Part shown: piece by piece, positions 57,001 to 64,000 of the stretch
How positions within the stretch are numbered: the stretch's first letter is position 1
How the letters are laid out: each line of letters starts with the position of its first letter
Assembly (NCBI GenBank): GCA_037954665.1
Contig: JBBMOL010000200.1
Coordinates: 310,001 to 374,000, forward strand
Direction: 5' to 3'
Length of the DNA: 64,000 nt
Source of the DNA: Laguncularia racemosa
Lineage: Eukaryota > Streptophyta > Magnoliopsida > Myrtales > Combretaceae
Translations under genes and position numbers: made by a program
The notes under the pieces: model-generated
What the model saw: the letters and a program-made list of their open reading frames with translations, nothing else
Told to the model about the DNA's origin: nothing
Databases searched by the model: none

Positions 57001-60000
57001 TTTGAAGGCTTTGTGGGACAAAACTCTGGAACTCAGATTTTTACTTCAGAAAGCATTTGCAAGTTCAAACAGATTGCCTCAGGTATTTTATGGTTTTGCT
57101 AACCTAAATTTTACCCATGCAAACATTTCATTACCTTGGATAATGCTTCTGAATTTCTGCAGGAACCAACAAGGTCTTCATTTTGTAATATAGATTGTGT
57201 TGGAGAAGCGTATTCAGATGTGATAACCTCAGCCAAAGAGACACTGGACTCTGTCTTGGAACTCCAGGAGGTATGGATGTCTCTCGTTGCATCATACCTC
57301 CACACTATTTGAGCATGCTTGTGACAGAGTGTGTCATTTATAGTGATAACCTCAAACCTTCTCATGAATATTCATCTTTACCTTAAGATTTTAATCCAAT
57401 TTAAGCAGCAAGTCTCATTTCTTTATCTTATCAAATTCGACTAAACATTCACTTTCAAAGTACTATTAATTGCCTCTGTTTTCAATTGTGGTTCTTCACT
57501 TTGAACTGTTAACAATATGATGGAATGCCCTGTTTTCATGTATATTACACTTCCATATTGACAGGCTTTGCTTGAGAACAATCCATCAATTGCTCAGGCT
57601 GCTGAAGGTATGTCACAACTGGCAAGGGTTGCATTTGTTGCTTATTTATCTTTTGTTTCCATGCTTTGTCAACTAACTTGAAAGTTTACCATCAGCCTGT
57701 GTTAGAATTTCTGTTTATCACCTGATTTTGATTTTTGTTGTAACTTTTAATGCTCATGTAAACACTTGCAAATGTGCTGTATGCTTTCAAAACACAGTCT
57801 AAGAAAAATGAAAAACATGTTCTAAAATTTGAATATCTCCTTCACAGGTAGTTCTTCTCAACCCTCCATGAAGCATTTGGAAGGTTGTAAAAACACTGAT
57901 GCTCAAGGCGATGGTGAATGGCTACTGATTTCTCAAATGCATAGAAGGTATTCTGATGTTCTCCTGGTGGAACTTGAATTTGTTTATGCATCTATTTGTT
58001 TGAGTTTTTGTTGTTTTTTCGTTAGATGGATGTAGGAAAGGCTTCTTGTTTTTGCACGGGTCTGGAGTAGTCCACTTGTAGTTAATCATACAGAGAGAAT
58101 GTATGAGCACAAAATGAGAATGTTGACAGATTAGAAAAGTGGGGAGTTTAAAACTCCTTTTCTCCGGTTTAGGGTGCTTCTGTTGCTGTTTGTGTTTATA
58201 ATAATAGTTCATTCATCATGTGGAAACCTCCTAGAATTTCTGGTTTAGGTCTGAATAAATCAATACAGCTCTTTTCGGTTACACATATTAAGGAGACTAT
58301 GATTCCTGTTTGCTCAAAAGAAGGATGTTATGATTGCAAGTCCAAATAATTGGATATCAGACAGAGGGTGCTGCTCCGTACTTGGCCCCTTTCTTTTTTT
58401 GTTATTCAGTAGAACTTAGCCCTTTTCCTTTTTCTTAATGCTTTTGGAATATTTTGACTATTGTACTTATCTAATATATCAATGTATGTATGACTATTGT
58501 GCTGAATCTGGAAACATCATGGGTCATGAGGCTCTCCTAGTCTGAATGTTTATTTCTATTCATATGTAAATGCACTGAATTATATTCTTACTGTGTTTAA
58601 ATGATGCACAAAATTAATAATTTCTATCCGGTTCGCAAGGGACTGTTGTTTTAGCACATTGCCCTTAACACCATACTTGGGTCGGAGGAAGTAAAGGGAA
58701 GGGAAGGAATCAGAGGGGGAAATATCACTTTTTCCTTATTTGGTAGGGTATTATGAGAGAAAAATAGTTAGATTTATCAAGGAAAATTTTCCATGGTTCA
58801 GAAAAATTCTCTTCAAATGTGGAGAGTGTGGAGGACAATATACAAAATGGCTTAAATACCCTTCCTATGAAAAGTCTTGTTCAAAATTTAAGGACTTTTT
58901 GGTATCTCAATTAGCTTAAGTTAATTAAATTTTCCTCCACTATTGTAGAGGAGGGGAAGGGGGTGGGGACAACTTTTCCTCCATAGTCATTCCTTCTCAT
59001 TCTTTTGCTATCACATGTCTTGATTTGATATTTTTGGGTGCGTAACTTAAACTTGGATGCCATCTTGTAGAATTGCTGCTTTTAGAGACAAATCAGTCAA
59101 TAAATGGCAGAGGAAGACTCAAGTGATGACTGGTACTGCAGCCATGAAAAGCAAATTACATGCCTTTAATCAGGTTCTTTTCCAAAACTTATTCAAGATC
59201 CGTAGAATTTGAGATGCAAAAAATTAACTTTGGGTTTTTAACAGAATATAAGTGAGCAAGTTTCTACCTACATGAGGGATCCTAGTAGAATGATTAAGCA
59301 GATGCAGCAGAGAAGATCAACTGTTGGCATTATTGGGGAGGTTAGCTTAATATTATTTTTTATTCAATAAATATATATTTGCCAATTCTTCAATAAATTG
59401 GATTTGCATGTTCAATCATGGTCACAATCTCCACATACTGATTTGCTTATTGATCAATTGGCAGGCTCTTGAGCATGGCAAAAATTCTTATCAAGAGGTA
59501 ATGACTTGACACTAGGTTACACTTTTCTTTTTCATTGTTGGGAACAGAGTATTTGTATTTGACCCAAAAATAGTCTTTGGCAGTTTTAAGTATTTTTTTC
59601 CCCATATGTGTCATAGTAGATCTGAGCCTTTTGTGTTTTAGTTTAGATGGTTCCATTGAGTAATTGTCAGGTGTCAATAGATCTATCAATTACAGATGAC
59701 CTGAAGGAACATCTTTTCTTGTTTCTAAGATTGGTGGTTCATGTTGATGGTTTTGGAAACGTTGTGAAGCCATGATGCATTAGTTTTTGGGATGTGGAAG
59801 GCCTGTTTCTCTGCTTGGGTGCAAACTGATGTAAAGGGCCATGTACATTGTTCTATTAGGATAAACGCATTGGTTATCCGAATTGAGGAAATGGATTGAA
59901 TAAATCTTTAGAGCTATTGCTTGGTGAAGAAGCATCTACTTAGTGCTTCTGTCAATGAGGAAAGATGCACAGGTCACTATTTATCAAAGTTTTTTATGTG

Positions 60001-61370
60001 AAGGGATGTTTCTGAAATAAAAGCCGAAAGTGCCTTAGTTAAAGGAGTTTGAAACATTAGTTTCTTCAATAGGACTGCAAATTTATATGGAGGATTTCAT
60101 TGCTTGTTTATATTAGAAAGAAAATTTACTAAATTTGAGAGTGATGCATCTGGTGGAGCCTGAAGCTTTTTTATGGCTATGGGTTATGCTAAGTTGTTTT
60201 ATAGGTCATCTGCCATGGATAAGTTGGGTTCATTCTCAAGGGTATAATGGTGATAAGGCCTTGGGACATATTGTCTCCATTTGGCTTTCTTTCACAAGGA
60301 TTAGGGATTTCTCTGATTTTTTAAAAATGTGACCCTCATTAGTGATACAAGGAATAAAAAGGGCTGACCAATCATCGAGTGATTATTTAGACATTGTGTA
60401 GTTGTGGAAAGATTTTAATTTCATTTTCATTGTCCTGTCTTTCTATTATACTTGGGATTCAGAATCTTCATAAATCTATGGTATTCTAATTCACGAGATT
60501 AATTTTCTGGTTATCTGTTGTGGTAACTAGGATGGGGAAGTGGACTATGACCCTGAACTTCTGGATGATTCAGAGTTCTATCAGCAGTTACTGAAGGAGT
60601 TTTTTGAGTCTATCGACCCTACTTCATCTGGTACAGTTGCCCTGTCATCATTGTTGTTATGTGCTTGCTTCATTTATTTTTTTTATGCTTGTTTTTGTGG
60701 TATGATAAACATCCAGTCATGATAAGTACTGAACTAAATATTCAAGTGAAAATAATGCTTGGCATGGGGATCTTTGTTTCCTTCCATTTTTATTATTGAC
60801 CGAAAATTTGGAGTGTTCACTGGACTTCTCTGGTTTGGGCGTTCAAATAGTTTAAAATGTTCTTTCCTAGTTTAGCTGCATCCTTGGTGTTATTCAACAG
60901 TGCTTGATGCTGATGAACTCTAACTTGCTACTTTTTACTTGGAATAGAGGACAGCTATAATTGGACCTCTTTTTAGCTTTTACAAAAAAAAAGGTCAATA
61001 GCAGCTGCTCTTAACATGATCTTAAATTGTTGTTCCATTATCCAGAGGTGGCTTTTTATGCGTTGAAAAAATTACAAACTAAGAAGAGAAAGATTGTTGA
61101 TCGGCGTGCATCTAAAAGTCGGAAGATAAGGTGAGTCTTGAATCAAAGTTAATCTGTTGCCGCAAAGTAGGTGTGTTTTCAGATCGTATTCCTGGTTCCG
61201 TTTTATTCGAATCTTATATGGTTAAATCTCATTTTATATACAGGTACCATGTTCATGAAAAGATTGTGAATTTCATGGCTCCAAGGCCAATGGACTTCCC
61301 TGCAATGGCTCCGAAATTGTTTTCCAATTTGTTTGGATTGAAGACAAGTACACCTGCTTCTGCGGGGTAA
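44547..61370 (+). CDS. AATF: AATF/Che-1/Bfr2-like nucleolar protein (rRNA processing), 13 exons
   Basis: Homologue of AATF (Bfr2 in yeast), a nucleolar factor of the small-subunit processome acting in early 18S rRNA maturation; the plant role is inferred from the family. Exons: 44547-44645, 44886-45043, 56692-56764, 57008-57082, 57163-57270, 57565-57607, 57848-57947, 59071-59173, 59245-59340, 59465-59497, 60531-60630, 61046-61130, 61244-61370. All junctions are GT-AG and in phase, giving about 399 residues ending at TAA 61368-61370. Signs of the family are an acidic N-terminus, the AATF domain (about residues 75-250) and the TRAUB domain (about 315-395, with RKIRYHVHEKIVNFM and LFSNLFGLK). 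The length is near the plant norm. Confidence 0.92.
45603..46118 (-). repeat. 3' LTR of Gypsy-G
   Basis: Begins TGTAACAAATGGA and ends GATGTTACA, 516 bp. It aligns with 56014-56539. A C/A-rich section with ACAACAAATGACACAC repeats lies in the middle. On the minus strand a purine-rich tract (about 46133-46119) precedes it, as expected for a polypurine tract. Confidence 0.9.
46119..47324 (-). pseudogene. Gypsy-G integrase C-terminal part with chromodomain-like tail
   Basis: On the minus strand, 47316-46960 carries part of the integrase (MDFITELHKSKGYEIIFVAV, WFSKYTHF). 46777-46025 holds the post-integrase region (HPIFHMSLLKRSHG) and a chromodomain-like end (VLQVLICWDSSSSEDDSS). Frame breaks separate the pieces, and an adjacent stop lies near 46900. 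Confidence 0.8.
47325..47628 (-). repeat. 3' LTR of Gypsy-H
   Basis: TGTTGAGAGCAAAG at one edge and GGGACATAACA at the other, 304 bp, containing a GA microsatellite near 47354-47376. Its partner is 52259-52573. The minus-strand purine tract ATGGGGAAAGGAATG (about 47643-47629) adjoins it. Confidence 0.9.
47690..52230 (-). pseudogene. Gypsy-H gag-pol remnant
   Basis: Minus strand: gag from the ATG near 52225 with a CCHC-type knuckle (CFNCDEKFVRKHRC) near 51160. The protease region 50937-50548 reads VDRGNTHNF, where DSG or DTG is expected. RT at 50402-49609 includes KLDLRSAYHQIRMDP and the catalytic FFDD near 49900. RNase H follows at 49600-49034. Integrase core remnants are at 48940-48497 (MDFITHLPSSERYTTILVV), and a chromodomain-like end (LVSQVLVQWQHLTPEG) is at 48107-47694. 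Stops and shifts break it in about ten places. Confidence 0.87.
51953..52268 (-). repeat. Tandem duplication of the Gypsy-H leader and gag start
   Basis: A segment of about 145 bp occurs twice, at 51953-52097 and 52124-52268, offset 171 bp. Each copy contains the gag N-terminal coding region, its ATG, the primer-binding area (CACCAATT) and the first few bases of the LTR edge. The two copies differ at about a dozen positions. Confidence 0.88.
52259..52573 (-). repeat. 5' LTR of Gypsy-H
   Basis: 315 bp, matching 47325-47628, with the same GA microsatellite (about 52290-52308). Its first bases read TTTTAAGAGC instead of TGTTGAGAGC, so the canonical TG edge is lost. Confidence 0.88.
52574..56013 (-). 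pseudogene. Gypsy-G gag, protease, RT and RNase H remnant
   Basis: Minus strand: gag near 56002-54840, with a coiled-coil-like start (IERMTRIELQVEAIGKNV) and a CCHC-type knuckle near 54810-54765. The protease VDSGANHNF is near 54550. RT is at 54281-53229, with SVFFKIDLRLSYYQI and the catalytic FFDD near 53535. RNase H remnants lie down to about 52800. The protease catalytic triplet is intact, unlike in Gypsy-H, but stops break the polyprotein. Confidence 0.86.
56014..56539 (-). repeat. 5' LTR of Gypsy-G
   Basis: 526 bp, beginning TGTAACAAATGGA and ending GATGCTACA, matching 45603-46118. It adjoins the host intron at 56540. Confidence 0.9.
56692..61370 (+). CDS. AATF: AATF-like exons 3-13 (AATF and TRAUB domains)
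   Basis: Exons 3-5 carry the AATF domain core (MFENLKRHKDEDVLKG, LWDKTLELRFLLQKAF, and SAKETLDSVLELQE at the end of exon 5). Exon 8 has KWQRKTQVMTGTAAMKSKLH. Exon 9 has MRDPSRMIKQMQQRRSTVG. Exon 10 is only 33 bp (ALEHGKNSYQE). Exon 11 has the acidic DYDPELLDDSEFYQQLLKEF, followed by TRAUB in exons 12-13 with the basic KKRKIVDRRASKSRK run. All exons are intact. The longer introns (57948-59070, 59498-60530) show no recognisable insert. Confidence 0.92.
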
Positions 61371-62610
61371 AATTATGGTATAGCAGTCAAAGCACAAGCC
61401 ATGTTAGGGCTAGTTAAACGCTCGAAGTTAGCCTTCTGGTTTTTTTTAAAAAAAAAACATTATTTTCTTTATTGCTATATATATATATATATATGTATGG
61501 AGAAATTTAATGCTGAAAATTGGCGATGGTGATTGGTGTTTGCCTGCTCTCCTAATTTATAGGCCGTTTCGCCCTTCCTGTTCTCGTACTATTTTTGTTG
61601 GATCACAAAATTTTTCCAGTTTTCAACGATTTTTTAGTTCATATTATTAACCAATAGAGTGGGAGCGCATCAAAAGATTGGTGTCGATGCATCATTACCA
61701 TTACCTTCCTTCCACATACTGATTACCCCCCCCCACCCCACCCACAATTTCCGCTTTGTTGTTTCACTCTCTACATGGATATAACGTAGAATCCATCCAT
61801 TTCACAGGGCAGACGGATTGTGTTTTTTTTCTTTTTTTTCCTTTTCCTTCGTCGCCTCCAAGTGACAGTCATGAGCTCATCCCAAGAGAATCCGAATCTT
61901 GAGAAAGATTTTGACAAATAAATAAAGATTGTGTTATTTGAGATAGATTTGAGAATCCTAATCTGTTGTTATTTTGGGGGGCCTACTCCACTAGTTTGAT
62001 GACATGGGGATGGTACACAACTGCGAGTTTTGTATGGATATAGGGTTCTCAAAAAAAAAAAAAAATGGTTGTTGCAAAAATAATTACATTAGTCAGCGTA
62101 AGTAATATGTGACTTTAGCGCAGATCTATAGATTATATTAAAAACTTATTCTGCGTGTGCCCCTTTCAGTACAAGTTTGTCTGTATATTGCACTGAAGTA
62201 CGGAAGGCACATATAGACATGCCACTAGTTGAATATTTGCATCGCTAAAAATATATACTCGCCACATAGTGCAATATATTAGCACATTATGGCTCCTTAT
62301 CAATGTGCAGCACATTAGTGCATCATGTTCTAAAACATACTCCAATTTGCCAAGATAGAAACCAAAACTCCAAATGCAAATGCAAGTTCAAATGCCAGAA
62401 CCTAACTCCAGATGCAAACACCTATCTTTAAGTGCAAACTCCAAATATAAACTTCCAAGTCAAAATCACTAGTAAGTGAAACTATATGTATGCATTCTAA
62501 TCCCATCACCTCTTACTACTCTTCCTACACGAGTAGAATGGTAGTGGACTTGTTCTCTAACTCTTCCATTGTGGCCACCAAAGGAGGATAATTTACACCA
62601 TGTGGCTCAA
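61371..62610 (+). other. AATF-like 3' UTR and flank
   Basis: It contains an AT microsatellite at about 61475-61495, a C-rich run at 61727-61745, a T-rich tract at 61826-61845 and an A-run at 62051-62065. A loose repetition of CTCCAAATGCAAA-like words occurs at 62370-62450. No open frame is convincing. A polyadenylation site is not defined by the sequence alone. Confidence 0.6.
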
Positions 62611-63100
62611 CATGTGTAACCTATTATGCATTATGCTATGGAGGTAACTCAATGCCATGAGAAGGCATCATAATCCACTAGGCAAAAGATTGTTGCTGTG
62701 TGATACCTTCCCCATATGCCCATGTCGAATAAGTTTGGATGTCTCTTACAAGGAGTAATTGGAATTGGGGAAAGATTGATATGAGAGTTAAATGTGGGTG
62801 CTACAACATCTTGATGATAACCCTTATCATGTTTATGTCCTTATTCTTTAACTTAACACATGTAACTTGTGATGCATCAACTTATGGAAGTAGCTCAATG
62901 TTATGAAAAAAGGCATTAGAATCCACAAAGCAAAAGAGTGTAGTTGTGTGATACCTTTCCCCATATGTCCATGTTCAATAAGTTCAAACGTTTCTTATGG
63001 GGAGTAGTTAGAATTGGGAGAGAATCAATATGAGGGTCAAATGTGGGAGTTACAACATCTTGATGATCACCCCAATCATGTGTCTATTATCCTTATCCTT
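62611..63100. repeat. Two-copy tandem duplication, unit about 246 bp
   Basis: Copy 1 starts about 62611 (ACATGTGTAACC) and copy 2 about 62856 (ACACATGTAACTT). Shared blocks include CTCAATG, GTGTGATACCTT, CCCCATATG, CCATGT and TACAACATCTTGATGAT. The copies are diverged but co-linear. The origin is unknown; possibly part of a decayed transposon. Confidence 0.8.
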
Positions 63101-64000
63101 TACCTAGATGGTGAGGTGATGATACTAGCATAGAATGTATCGGCTCCAAATGTGTTGGCTTTATGCATAGATCGAATGTCCATAATGTTACTACCTAACC
63201 TATGTCTCAAGATTAGTGATTCTAATTGCATTAAGAAGCTTTGGTAGATCATCATAGTATTTTTCCTAATTTTCATATACATTCTCATTTTACAATTCAA
63301 TAGCTTCTCCTAGAAACCCTGTAGCTAAAGTTTTTTCCTACCATAGTGTTGAAGATGACAATCTTCAAATTGAGAAGTTTCCTAGCATAATTGGGGAAGT
63401 AACTTTCCATCAAATTGGAATTAATCTTTGAATGATGTTGGATTATCATTAGATTTACGCATGTATAGGGTCCTATCAAAATAGTGATGACAAAAAGCCT
63501 ATCTAACTTACATACTTTGAGCTTTCATTGATAATCATTATCCTTTTTTATATAAAAAACCAACCATAAGTTCTTATTTGATTCTTTAGTATAAAAGTTA
63601 TAATATTTTTTTTATATGATGTATCTTAATAACATGAATGAATCATTTTCCTTCTTGAACTTATTATTGGCATTTGTTCACTTATATTTGTTTTATGCTA
63701 GCTTGGGCTCCAATCTTTTAGCTTTAGAGTTTAAACTTAGGATTATGAATCTTTGATTAAAAAGGAAAAAAAAATGCTGTCAAACCATTATTTGTCATTT
63801 TGGTCATAAAAGAAATAGCCCAAAAATTCAAAAAAAATTAAAGAAAGTAATAATTATATATATTCAAAAACTAAAAAAGAATGATACATGAGTTTTTATG
63901 TTTTCTATTTATTATTTTTTAATAAATTTACCTTATAATGATATATGAAAAAATGATTTGAAAACACATTTTTAAATAGAGTCTATATACTTAATTTTAA
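63101..64000. other. AT-rich tail of the window
   Basis: AT-rich sequence with short frames only and several homopolymer runs. Nothing I can assign. Confidence 0.6.

Noticed and set aside
57948..59070. Long AATF intron 7 as a possible host of a nested gene
   Set aside because: No open frame of note, no repeat ends and no splice-consistent coding blocks.
1..64000. CRISPR arrays, tRNA or rRNA genes, riboswitches, gene clusters
   Set aside because: No regularly spaced repeats, cloverleaf sequences or clustered biosynthetic genes were seen. The window is ordinary plant genomic DNA with two housekeeping genes and many retroelements.

Overview
This is nuclear DNA from a eudicot plant, probably a woody species with transposon-rich introns; the species cannot be named from the sequence. 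The evidence is GT-AG spliced genes with plant-type exons, Copia and Gypsy LTR retrotransposons, plant L1-type LINEs and MITEs. There are no bacterial features. Two host genes lie head to tail on the + strand. Almost everything else is retrotransposon, much of it nested inside the introns of these genes.

Gene 1 (3435-40736, +) is the plant homologue of TTI1 (TELO2-interacting protein 1). The HEAT/ARM-repeat protein is expected to work in the TELO2-TTI1-TTI2 co-chaperone that stabilises PIK-related kinases. Sixteen exons (2-17) join in frame to about 1,329 codons ending at TGA 40734-40736. Exon 1 is not upstream within the window. A matching exon 1, without an ATG but with a donor in the right phase, lies 3 kb downstream of the gene at 43699-43886. 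One intron (35833-35917) begins with GA instead of GT.

TTI1 intron 1 (window start to 3434) holds the 3' part of a Copia element joined to a LINE 3' end. TTI1 intron 6 (6148-33878, 27.7 kb) is a stack of insertions. LINE-A (minus, 6330-21507) is interrupted by Copia-B (plus, 11400-20906). Copia-B carries a solo LTR (13207-13696) and LINE-C (plus, 15110-20660). Next comes LINE-D (plus, 21794-32991), interrupted by the nearly intact Copia-E (minus, 26901-32186) and a 192-bp MITE (32608-32799). An LTR-like remnant lies at 33237-33555. Target-site duplications (TSDs) were found for nearly all of these, so the insertion order can be read directly.

Gene 2 (44547-61370, +) is the AATF/Che-1/Bfr2 homologue, a nucleolar small-subunit processome factor of about 399 residues in 13 exons, with AATF and TRAUB domains. 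Its intron 2 (45044-56691, 11.6 kb) contains Gypsy-G (minus, 45603-56539) interrupted by Gypsy-H (minus, 47325-52573).

The stretch 40737-43698 is AT-rich intergenic DNA with no supported gene. The tail 61371-64000 holds AATF 3' flank, an AT microsatellite and a roughly 246-bp tandem duplication. I found no tRNA, rRNA, CRISPR or unfamiliar gene system. The points most worth a second look are the displaced TTI1 exon 1, the GA donor and the fine structure of the nested insertions.
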